64,000 bases of DNA from Drosophila persimilis. Its lineage: Eukaryota > Arthropoda > Insecta > Diptera > Drosophilidae. A model generated the notes under the pieces. It made no database searches. It saw only the letters and a program-made list of their open reading frames with translations, and was not told where the DNA came from. Below are positions 47,220 to 58,200 of the stretch, in pieces. The DNA is taken from NCBI RefSeq assembly GCF_003286085.1, contig NW_020825324.1, positions 372,001 through 436,000 on the forward strand. Reading direction: 5' to 3'. How positions within the stretch are numbered: the stretch's first letter is position 1; every line of letters begins with the position of its first letter. The translations under genes were made by a program, and so were the position numbers.

Positions 47220-49494
47220 ATGCTCAAGCTAGTGCTAATGATTACCTTCCCAGTTCTGGGAATCCTGCTAGTAATCAGAGTCATCGTAAAAAGACTATAT
47301 GAAAATATACGGTGAGTGTAGTGCCCAAGCTCGTATCTACAATAACTAATTGATTATAATACTGATGCTAGACCCCGCTTTGATGCGACAGTAAACTGCT
47401 GGTTTTGCAATCAAAATGCCCGCGTGCGGTATGTGGAGCGGAATAGATGGACCTGTCCGAAGTGCGAGCAGTACAATGGCTTCACCAAGGATGGCGACTA
47501 CAATCGGGACATGTCCTTGCAGCGCGACACCAGTGGCGCCAGTTCGCAGAAGAACACCTCCACGCAGGAGACCAATATCTGTGCGAATTCCTACTATTCG
47601 GGCGCCATACCCTCCTCCGCCATGAATCAATCCCTAAACAATGGCCTGTGCGGCCAGTGCAACGAGTCGCAGCGTCTGAAGATCGAAAAACTTGCCCAGT
47701 TCGAGCCCAAGAACGAGTCTCGTTACGATCAGGAGCTCAAGGTCTACAAGTGAGTGAAAAAAAAGCAATTTCTTGATATTTTATACCATCCCAAAATCTA
47801 TCCCGAAACAGAGAACAACTGGAGCATCAGTTCCGTTTGTGTAGCAGCTGTGAGCGGCATGTCAACAAGGTCCTCCACGAGAAGAAGAAAATGATTCTCA
47901 GCTCAAAGATCTTAAATTTCCTGATCAAAGGCGCGGCAGTGCTCAAAGAGCCGCATTTCAATCGTTTGGCCAGCGCCCAGCGCCAGCAGAGACTCCAACG
48001 CTATCAGCTGTGGATGGCCATCCTCACTGCGGGTAATATTTTGTGCCTGCTCTGCAGTCTACCGCCTGCCACACGCGAACAGTTTCACGCCTTTCTGGGC
48101 GAACATCTGGGCACGACGCTGTTCTACCTGTACTCCCATGTGGTGGCCCTGCTTCGTGTGACGTCCGCCGCTCTGGGCGACATGCTGGAACAGCGGGCAG
48201 TCGTCGCTCGGACGAAACTGCTGCTGTATGCCCGGACCTTTGGCAAGCTGCTGCTGTACTCGGGCGGGCTCAGCCAGCAGCAGCTGCAGCAGGCCACCTT
48301 CAGTTCCTGCTTCATCGGCCTCTATCCGTATGCCATGCTCGCGTTGAGCTTCTTCCACAAAGTGAGCAATGGCCTACGCCTGACCCGCTTCACCCTCATC
48401 CTGCTGATGTGGAGTGTCTTTGCCATGGGCACAGCCCTGCTGCAGCCCTACATCGATGGCATCAGCTTCATCGTGAGTAAACGACGCAGAAAAGGAGGTA
48501 AGGTGTCTGATCTTTTATTGTGTTTGCTCTCTCCTTTTAGCTGCTGGGCAGTGTGATGACCCTCATTCTGCTGGCCACAAATCGCGCTAATCTGTTGAGC
48601 CAGAAGAGCCAAGAGGAGTCGGCCAGCGAGAGCTTCCATCGGCTGTGCACAGACGAGTGCATCACCGATGAGGAAACCTTTGGCATGATCACCGAGCAGC
48701 TGAGCACCTGCAGCGCCAGGAGCATTGGCTCCCCCTCGAGTGGCATCACCAGCCTCCAACAGCAGACCTTCCTAGATAATGGAAGCGTCAGGAACCTGTC
48801 GCTGTCGCGCATTTCCCCCAACAGTGGCATCACCAGCCTTCGACGGCGTGGATTGGCCAAACGTCACGGAAAATCGCCCACCGGTCTGTCCATGGAATCG
48901 CTGCATCTGTCCAGCCGGCAGGGCCCTTCGACTGTTTACTCGACTCCCACCTGGCGGCCTGCTCCTGATCCTACATCCCCTGCCGCTCCCACATGGAACG
49001 AGCCGCTGCAATCCACTGCTACGGACTGGTACAGGCTCGCCAATCTGAACGGACAGACGATGCATCAGATGAACGGCCGATCAACGCAGAATCTGCTGAT
49101 GCCCTCGCGGCTGCCTGTGCCACAGACCGAACGGGATGTCGGCGCCTGGGTGGTCACGCACAGCATCAATCCAAATGCCTACGACCAGTGCCCCAAAGAG
49201 TCGCAGCAGAAGGAACAGCTGCAGCAGCAGCAGCAGCTCTCACGCACCTCCTCGCAGTCCTCGGGCTTTGAGTCGCAGACACGACCGGAATCCCAATGGA
49301 ATCCCACTCCTACGGCAGCCAATCCTTTGCAGTTTTATGCACCCTCAGGTGCCCCATCGCCAGGACTCTCGTTTGCCGGACCCTCCGCCTGGGATTATCC
49401 TGGACAACGTACTCGCCGCGAGGGCGTCACCCTGCAGCCCGGGGACCTGCTGCGAAATTGGGTGGAGGGCAAGGGCAGGGCACAGCTTCACTGA
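47220..49494 (+). CDS. TMEM201/Samp1-like inner nuclear membrane protein
   Basis: Four coding exons: 47,220-47,311; 47,372-47,749; 47,812-48,472; 48,541-49,494, giving 694 residues. Introns are 60-68 nt with GTGAGT donors. The N-terminus has a hydrophobic segment (about residues 5-22) followed by an Ima1-type zinc domain with four CxxC pairs: C40/C43, C59/C62, C124/C127 and C167/C170. VNCWFCNQN and CPKCEQYNGF are hallmarks shared with TMEM201. About five membrane segments follow between roughly residues 215 and 400. The C-terminal 300 residues are Ser/Gln/Pro-rich and probably disordered. In other animals the family sits in the inner nuclear membrane and links to LINC complexes and spindle-associated microtubules. 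The length is close to the long human form. The tail converges on the EF-hand gene, with stop codons 340 bp apart. Confidence 0.93.
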
Positions 49495-49598
49495 TGGACA
49501 GATGAACAGATGAACAGATGGTGATTACGAAAGCACTGTTTTTACTATTTTTTTTTCCTCTCACTGCCAGAAGGATATACGCTTACAGTTTAAACATA

Positions 49599-49604
49599 TT
49601 TATT
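49599..49604 (-). terminator. AATAAA polyadenylation signal of the EF-hand gene
   Basis: TTTATT on the plus strand is AATAAA on the minus strand, 230 bp past the EF-hand gene's stop codon and 105 bp past the TMEM201-like stop. The two 3'UTRs probably overlap. Confidence 0.5.
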
Positions 49605-49833
49605 GATCTATTAGACGCTTTTTGATTATTATTATGATGATGATAAACCGGATACATATGGTTTCATTTAGCTTTAAGTTTATGGATAGGACTTGTGTTC
49701 ATTTACTGCATTTCACTGGATATATATCTTTAGAACAACTAACAAATTTTACAACCAAAAACATTCTATAATTTCTTTAGTGTGTGGGTGTGGTCGGGGG
49801 GCTTGGGGGGCTTGGGGGGAGACTGTTGTCTGT

Positions 49834-50766
49834 CTACAACTCGTCATGCCGCATCAAGGAGCCGCCATACTCGGTGGCCGCGGAGCTCAAAAAGTTGTTG
49901 TACTTGTCCAGGATTTCCGCCTTGGTCAGCTGCTCATCCCCGTCCGCATCGGCCGCCAAGAACAGACGCAGGGCCTGGCCATCGGTCTGGCCCGGGCCAT
50001 GGGGGGCTATCCACTGGCGCGCCTCCGCCTCGCTGAGAAACCCATCGCCATCCAGATCGAGGAACTTGCCGAACACATCACGCTCTTCGCCCACCCACTC
50101 GGGTGTCTCCTCATCGGGTGATTCCGACTGGTACATGTCGAGCACATACTCGGCCAGGGAGATTCTGCCATCGTGGTCTAGGTCCAGGTCATCGAACATC
50201 TCCTTGAGGACAACATCACGCATGACGGTATGGTCCTCGGAGTGGAGGAAGGCCGAGAACTCCTCGTGGGATAGGCTATCGTCGCGATCCCTATCGGCCA
50301 CTTTCCAGCGGCGGCGATCGCGGTTTATCAGGCTCCTGTAGCCAGTCAAGTCTGAAAGCGAAAGACCCCTTAAATGCTATGTGAACCTCCTCTTCGCCAC
50401 TGAGAGCCACTTACCATAACCGTAGATGGTACTTTGGTACACGTTCCAGGTGACGTTGCCATTGTTCTCCGGATTCAGACGCTTCCAGAGGCGTGCCACA
50501 TCATTCTCGATGTACCGTCGCGATGCTTGGGCGATCCAATCCTTCAGCTCTGCCAACGTCACCATCCCATTGCTGTCCCCATCCATGAGATCGACAAGCA
50601 GGCCCAAGCGCTTCCTGATCTCCTCCTGCGAGGTGGGGTCTGGGCCCTGAAAAATCTTCTCGACATTAGATGAGGAGTCGTCCTCCGAGCTAATAGCAGC
50701 GACGCTTTCGGCGGCAATTGCGACAACCAGCAGCAGCCACAAAGTCCCAGTTGTAGGCCACTCCAT
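49834..50766 (-). CDS. CREC-family six-EF-hand ER protein (reticulocalbin/calumenin-like)
   Basis: Two coding exons (50,415-50,766 and 49,834-50,351) joined by a 63-nt intron with GTAAGT and TTTCAG sites; 289 residues. The start at 50,766 gives a signal peptide (MEWPTTGTLWLLLVVAIAAE), preferred over an upstream in-frame ATG that would bury it. There are six EF-hand loops in order: DGDSNGMVTLAE, a degenerate NPENNGNVTW, DRDRDDSLSHEE, DLDHDGRISLAE, DLDGDGFLSEAE and DADGDEQLTKAE. The protein ends in HDEL, an ER-retrieval signal. CREC proteins buffer calcium and assist folding in the secretory pathway. The second loop probably binds calcium weakly or not at all. The family is certain; the specific fly orthologue is not assigned. 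Confidence 0.95.
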
Positions 50767-51505
50767 TTTCTGTATATTCCGGGCGTACATTCGTTCGATT
50801 CGGGCTTTAAAATTTTCTTCAAAAACTAATTTTTCCGTTTGTTTTCTCAATAGAATGATACTTTCATCTAAAATCAGTGCTGTATGTTTGAAGTTTTTTA
50901 AGTCAGAGTCTATTATGTCTGAAAACCATCGAGCTATTTGGCAAATCAGGTAAAAAGTTATCTGCTTTAGCCGTATTATATTTCGAAAATTATGTTAGTC
51001 GGTCGAATTTCTTTGGTATGTCCATATGTCACTAGGCCTGCCTACCAGTGGGTAGCCATGACATGAGTACCGCAGCAACTGGCTGGGTGGTACATATATG
51101 TATGTATCCCCCAGTTTATCTATGCAACGACAATAAATATTGTTGGCTGAAAGCCGTTCAATTTACTCGCTCGTTTGTTCATTTTTTTTTTTGTTATTTA
51201 GTGAAAGAATTCGTCCTTTTAACCCGTTCGATTTAGTACCCTCTCCAGGTCGCACACCTTGCAACTTCTGGGAGATGTTCCTTTTGTAACGGTAACGTGA
51301 AAAGAAATATCGGTTGATTATGGCCGATAATGGACTCACTCCATTGTGCTATCCCTTAACTATAGCACCACAGGGCAGCGTCCTTGGCAAATAAATATAT
51401 TTACACCGAAATGCAAATTTTTTCCTATACACCATATAATAGATCTATGTATGTAAATCCAAAATATAAGTTGTATACGGATGGAACTGGTTTTTAAGCA
51501 GCTAA
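50767..51505. other. Intergenic region upstream of the EF-hand gene
   Basis: 740 bp with no supported gene. The left part presumably holds the EF-hand gene's minus-strand promoter. A T-run lies near 51,182-51,193. No clear DRE or TATA box was identified. Confidence 0.5.
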
Positions 51506-51838
51506 CTAGATATTATGTATCTCATCTTCCTCGTGGGCTTCCAGAGGTTCCATTAGCTCCTGGACTCCCGATACAGCCGGTAGCCGTTGTTTGAAACTCT
51601 CTTGAATTTCGGTTATCTTTTTCAACAGCATTCTCAGTTTCTCTCCTGATATACAATCTCCAACAGTCTCTCTCTCAGAATGAGGCATAGGCGGAATGAC
51701 GGTATGGCCTGGTCTGATGTGATGACGTATTTGAATGTAAGCTTGACCATAATCGGAGTACTCGAGCTTTTTGCCACCACTAGACTCCTATTTGTTTTGG
51801 TTATCGTAGTATCGATATTGCGCTGCAAAATGGGCCAT
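51506..51838 (-). pseudogene. 110-codon ORF with one in-frame TAG: pseudogene, readthrough or mis-modelled exon
   Basis: From ATG 51,838 (MAHFAAQYRYYDNQNK) the frame meets TAG at 51,790-51,788 and then stays open in the same frame for 93 more sense codons to a TAG at 51,508-51,506. The downstream part is protein-like (KKLEYSDYGQAYIQIRHHIR, then KITEIQESFKQRLP and a final HEEDEIHNI), predicted largely helical and charged. Another start is possible at an internal ATG (51,688). A TTGCAG acceptor lies just upstream of the first ATG (near 51,850). AAACAAATAG itself could be an acceptor, which would remove the stop if an upstream exon exists. The family is not recognised. It shares a 0.5-kb region with divergent Uros1. 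Confidence 0.4.
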
Positions 51839-52332
51839 GGAGATTGGCTGCAATAAGTCAGTCATTCAATAAGTTGTGAATTTGAAATCATTAATTAAGC
51901 ATTTAAGGAAATATATTGAAAATATAACACATTTGAATTAATAGTTGAATTACAGGCCTGGCAACGCCGCGCAGACAATCAAAACCAGCTGAGTTGGCAT
52001 CCCCCTCACCGCTGTGATAAGAATGAGTGTAAGCGGGATAGGGAGAGGTGACAAAAGTGCAAGTGCAATTTTAGCAGCAGGCGGCGGCAGGCTAAAAGTA
52101 AATGCAAATATTTTCGGTCACTGCCGCCAGCAGACAGCCAGCCAATAGCCGAAAAAAATAAATTAAACAGGCCCAGCACACCGAGTAGAGGGAGCGGCAC
52201 GGCAGTAACACTCGGCAGCGACAATTTATTTCGACGAGGCCGGCGTCGAGCGAGCGCGCCCATCGTCCAATAAATCTGATCGAACGACGAATCCCATATC
52301 GACAGCCCCAAACAGAAACACAAACAGGCAGC
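51839..52332. promoter_or_regulatory. Uros1 upstream region, possibly bidirectional
   Basis: 494 bp between the small minus-strand ORF and the Uros1 start codon. The right half is GC-richer, with CGACGAGG and GCGCGCC words, and forms the Uros1 5'UTR. ATCGATA occurs just left of the block (about 51,810). The start site is not resolved. Confidence 0.45.
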
Positions 52333-53196
52333 ATGACGAGCCGCCAGCGGACGGTGATTATTTTCAAATCGGAATCGGATAGCACCGATGTGTACGCGGA
52401 GACGCTGTTGGGGCACAACTTCAATCCGGTGTTCGTGCCGACGCTGTGCTTCGGCTTCAAGAACCTGCAGGAGCTGGGCAACAAGCTACAGACGCCGGAC
52501 AAATACGCGGGCATCATCTTCACCAGTCCACGGTGCGTGGAGGCCGTCAACGAGGCGCTGCTGCTGGGCGAACTGCCAGGTGGTTGGAAGCTGTTGCATA
52601 ACTATGCCGTCGGCGAGGTGACCCACAACCTGGCCCTCAGCACGCTGCAGCAGCTCTTCACGCACGGCAAGCAGACGGGGAATGCCCGCAACCTGGGCGA
52701 GTACATTGTGGACACGTTCGATGGGTCGCGCGATCTGCCGCTGCTGCTGCCGTGCGGCAATCTGGCCACCGACACCCTGCTCTCGAAGCTTGCCGAGAAC
52801 GGCTTCTGTGTGGACGCCTGCGAGGTCTACGAAACGAAGTGTAGCCCCCAGCTGGGTGAGTGCGTGGAACGGGCACTGAAGGAGGCCGGCGACAGCGTCG
52901 AATTTCTGGCCTTCTTCTCGCCCTCGGGCGTCGCCTGTGCCATGGAGTACTTCCGGGCGCACAACATTTCGCTGGAACCGTGGAAGCTGGTGGCCATCGG
53001 GCCGAGTACACGGCGTGCCCTGGAGTCGCAGGGCCAGAAGGTCTACTGTACCGCGGAGCGGCCGACGGTGGAGCATCTGGTGAAGGTGCTGCTCAATCCG
53101 CAGGACAGCAGGGAGCGGCTGGTGCGTGAGCGGGAGCAGATGCAGGAGCTCGAACGGGCTGCGGCCGCCGCCGCCGCTGCCCTGGAAAACAATTAG
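52333..53196 (+). CDS. Uros1: Uroporphyrinogen-III synthase
   Basis: Single-exon 287-residue protein of the HemD family, near the 265 residues of human UROS. It catalyses the cyclisation and D-ring inversion of hydroxymethylbilane to uroporphyrinogen III, the fourth heme-pathway enzyme, in the cytosol. Recognisable segments are the N-terminal VIIFKSESDSTDVYAETL, YAGIIFTSPRCVEAV, the YAVGEVT turn, LLPCGNLATDTL in the second half, YETKCSP, FLAFFSPSGV and VAIGPSTRRALESQG. The protein ends in an Ala-rich helix (poly-A near residues 277-284) that is probably a lineage-specific extension. The start follows AAACAGGCAGC. An AATAAA lies 137 bp past the stop. The identification is firm; the symbol follows the D. 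melanogaster name from memory. Confidence 0.96.
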   Translation: MTSRQRTVIIFKSESDSTDVYAETLLGHNFNPVFVPTLCFGFKNLQELGNKLQTPDKYAGIIFTSPRCVEAVNEALLLGELPGGWKLLHNYAVGEVTHNLALSTLQQLFTHGKQTGNARNLGEYIVDTFDGSRDLPLLLPCGNLATDTLLSKLAENGFCVDACEVYETKCSPQLGECVERALKEAGDSVEFLAFFSPSGVACAMEYFRAHNISLEPWKLVAIGPSTRRALESQGQKVYCTAERPTVEHLVKVLLNPQDSRERLVREREQMQELERAAAAAAAALENN

Positions 53197-53332
53197 GATC
53201 TGATTCATTATTATTTATAGCCGTGACTGTCCGTCGACAAAATGTACAAAAAAGAAATGACCGGGGCCCGGCATTGAATGCTGTGCGCGGTTTTGTTTGT
53301 TTCTTAATCGAAAATCATTCACCTCCCATCGA

Positions 53333-53338
53333 AATAAA
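53333..53338 (+). terminator. Uros1: AATAAA polyadenylation signal of Uros1
   Basis: Canonical AATAAA 137 bp downstream of the Uros1 stop codon, followed by T-rich sequence. Confidence 0.7.
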
Positions 53339-53659
53339 TTTTTGTTTTCTTTTGTTTTAATCCAAATCTAAAATTAGGATTTCGCTTTATGGATTGTGGG
53401 TCAAATTTGAATTTGGCAAGGCAAAATACAATTCGTTTTCTGCATCTGGCAGTGCTGGCGCGAGCCTATAATAAATATGTCTATCGATTTGGCGCGCATC
53501 AGTCGATAGTATCGATGGCTGAACTGCTCTCTTTCGCTCTCTTTGAATCGAGTACATCCAATTTGTTTGGGCAGTTTGTTGCGAGCAACAATTTTCAAAA
53601 ATCAAGGTACATGGTTTCCTATCCTTGAAGGAGAACAGTTAACCCATTGCAGACCAAGG

Positions 53660-53860
53660 GGTATTTTGATACATCACCGAAATTAATGAGCATTCAATCG
53701 TGGTTTTTTCTCAAGTTCAGAGGAAAGATGGCATGGATCTACAAGTAGAATTTACAATCAGTAATATTTTACGCCATTTACTTCAAGTCGTTGAACTGAT
53801 TAAATAGGGGGGGCTTAAGTGGGCTAAGTTCGTTTTTGTCATCGGTATCGCCCTTCCCCC
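53660..53860. repeat. Dispersed copy of the element at 39.67-39.86 kb
   Basis: Shares GTGGTTT, GGAAGAATGGGATGGAT/GGAAAGATGGCATGGAT-type sequence, and the block GGGCTAAGTTCGTTTTTkTCATCGGTAT with 39.67-39.86 kb in the same orientation. It is about 200 bp and imperfect. It is probably an old repeat shared by the two intergenic regions. Confidence 0.65.
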
Positions 53861-56800
53861 CGTGCGCCAACAGTTTTTGTTTCGTTCGTTTCGCTCCTTT
53901 TTTTTGCGTTTTTTGATTTCATTTGATTTGTCCGCCCAACTGGGAAAATCAAGAAGCCGAAAAACTTAATGTGCAGCATCCGTTTACGTGCACCAAGAGT
54001 TTCCCCAACGAAGAAATTGTAAGTTGAAAAATTCCGACGCATTGTAGAAAAAAAGCGCAACAAGCAACCCGCCGCCACACGCACACATAGCCACTCTCAC
54101 TCATGCACACACGAACACACACAATGGCCACCCGGCAAAACCAGGCGCTGTAGTTTTTCGTATTTTTTATTCGTGTTTCGTGTTGCTCAGCGACGACAAC
54201 GAAGTAATTTTTTTTTCTGTGTGCCGCCAACAACAATCAAATTACTATATATCTCGAAATATATTTGTGACGATTCATACATAGAGCCGGCAGCAGCAAT
54301 AGCAACAAAAGGCAAGACCCGTCGACTCTTTGGCCTTCTCGTGTGCATACGTGCGTTTGTGTGTGGAAGTGAGTTGGTTATTATTTACATACATCTCTCT
54401 CTTTCTTTTGTTTATCATCAGGTGCATGTGTGTGGTGGGTGGGTGCGGGGTGCGTTAATTAGTTGTTCTATTTGCCAATTTCTAACAATTAATTTTCTAT
54501 GCAAACGATCATGCAGCCATAAAAAAAATAACTGGAAGAAGCGAAGCGCGAGTGTGTGTGAGTGTGTAGCGTAATGCTGAAATACCGGTATAGGCCAGTG
54601 TTTGAGTGTGAGTGAGACTTTGACTGGAGAGGCGAGTATGTGTGTGAGACTTTAACTGGAGATTGTGAAGTGTGAGTGCGAGCGAGACTTCTGAGTGTGA
54701 GTCATTAACCGGCCTGCAGAGAGCGGCGGTATTGGCGGGCGTCAGCCATTTGTTGCTTCAAAAACCGATTAACAATTGTTTAAGGGAGCAACAATAAAAG
54801 ATTGCTCTTTCTTGCGGTTCTTTCTTTGCACGCACACTCACACACACACACACACACAGCGATGCATTAAAATATCAGTTAAGGCCGCTGGACTACAGAG
54901 CGAGACAACGTGATAATTTTCGACTGCAGCTGCTCATAAATCACACAAACGTTTGTGTGTGTCTGTGTTTGTGTCTGTGCTTGTGTCCCTCGCGCATAGA
55001 GCCCTCCAAAGCGTGTGAAAATTACTTACAGCACTTCCAACCACCGTTTTTCCAGCCAAAGTTTTTCCTTTCACACACTCGTGCACACACTCAGGGCAAA
55101 GCAAAGGTATTGTGTTACTGTCTTCTTTTCTTTGTGTCTCGCGAGTCGCTCACTTCCGTCTTTATCCGACTGGAGGCAATGGGTGCTGTGGTGTGGACAC
55201 TAGCAAGCACCATTTCCATTCCATCGGCATTTATCCCATTAGCATGAAGTCCCTTCCAGTTGGAACCTCTGCACATTCAGTCCTCCGGCGCGGCGTATCA
55301 AATCCAGAAATAGGAGCATGAGCGAGGATTAAATTACTGTATATCCATCCATTGATTCCACTCCAGTTGGAGCTGCAATTGCAAATCAGATCAGGCATCA
55401 CTGTCGGCCGTTGGGACTTACTATCATATTTGTTCCCTTCCATGTTTCCATGGACTTTGCCTTCCCTTCCAGTTAGAACTCCATTGATCATTAAACGGGT
55501 TCGACGAAGATCTGTTATTTTGCAGCTCTCTGGCTGATGATCTCTTGGGCTTTTTGTTTGGGCTCTGCCTCTGTCACATTCCCAAGCCAATTTGTAACGG
55601 TTTTGTGTGGCACTCTTGTGAAAGCAGCGGCGACAAAGTTGTTGCCCCTCCTTCTCTCCTCTCCTCACCACCATCTCCTTTTCATATTCCACTTCTTTTT
55701 TTTTTTTGTCTCTAATAAATGCTGTTCAATAAGCCAGAAACAAGTTATTGATCAGGTCTCGTCATGGCCTGGAATGTGATGATCGACCTGTGGCATACCC
55801 TGAAGGAAATGAACTGAACTTTTAAATCAATTGCTTTCTTCGGGGTATGATTTTCTGATGCTTTTCTTGAAATGTCACATGGTCCGATACACCGATACAC
55901 CCTTTAGTACCGTAGTCCTTACACAGCTGGTATAACTGGGCTAAGATCGGTCTCTGTTCTGTTCTTTTCTGCTCTTCTTCTCTGTCTCTCTCCGCTCTGC
56001 TGAAGCTGGTGATGGCATTGCCAGAGCGGATGCTGCTGTCCTCTGCTTTTGTTTACACTTCTCTCTTCGCCGCTCTCTCTCTCTCCCCATATCTCTCTTG
56101 CCCTCTTTCGGTTCATTCATTATTTGATTTATGGCTGGAAATTCTACTGCTTGCCCCCTTTTCCCCACTCACCTTCACCCCCTTTCTCAATTAACACATT
56201 TCTCTAAGACTTTTGTTATTGGCTTTTGCATATTTTTGATGCGACTCCCCAAAAAAAAAAAAGAAGAAAAATTGGAAACCTGTTTAGCTGCCAGTGTTGC
56301 CATTTTTTGTGAAATTTGCGTAGCTGCTTAGTGGCTGCTCCCCTTGTCCCTTATGTTGGGGAGGGAGCGTGGAACGGAAGAAGAGCAAAGGCAGAAGCAG
56401 CAGAAAAAAGGCAGGCAGCCAGGTAGTCAGGCAGCAGCACCTCAACGCTGACGCCGCCGTTGCGTCGAGCGATGGGAGCGTGAGAGGCGCGTGACACGAT
56501 CATTGGAGAAAATATTTGAATTATGGATAATCAGTTAGACCCCAAACGAAACAGCTTCAGAACCGATAAATAAATTTATTCAGAACCCGAAACCGATTGG
56601 TGACAGATTCAAAACCTATTTGAAAATTAAAAGCTTTATTCCGAGCAATACCACATCCGTTGATGCACTTTTTTCCCCCGCTGTCATCGTGTATGGTGTC
56701 CCATCACTGAGCGCGCCCACATACGAGCGCCGCGATTGTCTGTCTGTTGTTGTGCCACCGTGTGTTGTGTGTTGGCGGATTCCGGCATTGAATACACAAA

Positions 56801-58200
56801 ATTTGCACAGCCAAAAGCCGAATCGAACCAAAATGCGCCCTCGCGCTCGTCATGGCACTGACGTCATCGTCTGCCGTTGCCGCCAATCGTTTTCTCATGG
56901 TACTCGTGTTCTCTGTTTATTTATTTAAACCGAGAAAAAAAGCACAGCTGTATATCTTTACGCAAATGTTTTTGCATTGGACTTGCACTTTTGTTGGTTT
57001 TGTTGTTGTTTTTTCTTTCGTGAACTTTAAATCTTTGTTCAAGGAAAGTCGGCACAGGAGGTCGATGCGCGCACTGGAAAGTGAATGCGATTTTAAAGAG
57101 CTGACAGACAAGATCTTTTGCCAAAAATAATGCAATTTTTCTAGAACAAAAATATTCCAAGGATCCTTATATTGAAATATTATTGGACATCGGACAATAA
57201 TACATCGCTATGGAATTGATAATATTAATAAGATATCCTATCCTTAAGACCGATTTATACTAAAATATCATTGAAAAATTTTGGTATCCCGATGATCTGC
57301 TCTCTGTCTTTCCTTGGTTACTTTTTGAGTGTGCAACAAGTGTGCGGCGTCGTTTTATTGTACCGTTTTTATGTTAATTAACAAAAAAAAAACGAGTTGG
57401 TGTTTTTTTTTTGTTGTTGTTCGTTTCATGCTTGACTAGTTAAGCGGGCGGGCAGTGGCAGGAGGCAGCGGCGCGTGTAAAGGGGAGGGGGGAGACACAA
57501 AAAAAGAGAGTAACTCAAACGTTACGTAATGAGAAAGAAAAAAACGTTAAAATGCGGTGATGCTTTCAAATTTCCAAGCGGCCGGCGTTGCCACCTGATA
57601 TAAAGCATCCCGCCCTCCTCCAAAAAACACTTGTTACGCTCTCTGGATCTGTCTCTCTTTTTCTCTCTCTCTCCCCCCTCCCCGCAACCATATCTTTCAA
57701 GCCGCGTGACTTGCTTTTTGGGCTGCTGATGCTGCTGCTACGTTCTCTCTCTGTCTGCTTATTGTTTGTTTGTTTGCCGATCATCCTCATCACTCTCTCT
57801 CTCTCTCTCTCTCTCGTGCTTTGGGCATATCCATCGTTGCATTCGGACGCAAGCCACAGCTTCGACTCCACTCATTTCGCATCCAACTTTTGCTACGTGC
57901 AGTTCGCAGCAGCCGCTGAGAGAACAAGAGAGAGATAGAGAGAGCCGCCAACGCCGCAAACATCGTCGTGAGTGTGAGAGTGGGAGAGCAGCGTAAAGAA
58001 GAATCCACAAAAACGGTTATTTTTCGGTCGTGAGAGCAGTAGCGCCCGCACCGCGTGCATCAGCTGGGAGAGAGCAAGAGAGCAGCCCCTGACGCCCGGC
58101 ACCTGAACAAAAAATCCTATTTTTTTATTGTGCACTTTTTGCGGCTATTTGTTTCCGAATTTCCCACGTAAGTAACTTTTTGTCGTTGTTGCTTTGCAGC
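53861..58200 (+). promoter_or_regulatory. Putative 5' untranslated exons and promoters of a gene extending right
   Basis: No coding exon recognised. On the plus strand, leader-like sequence ends at consensus donors: GTAAGT at 54,019, GTGAGT at 54,369 and GTAAGT at 58,168. A GAGA/CT-rich, CG-containing segment at 57.7-58.1 kb, with a CT tract at 57,791-57,815, resembles a GAGA-factor promoter. Together these suggest alternative first exons of a plus-strand gene lying beyond the right edge. Its identity is unknown from this sequence. From memory Moesin maps near e(r) and Uros1 in D. melanogaster and is one candidate, unproven. Confidence 0.4.

Noticed and set aside
56620..57130. Overlapping 70-100-codon ORFs on both strands
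   Set aside because: Mutually overlapping, with no domain or splice support and mixed composition; treated as chance ORFs in the right-hand non-coding region.
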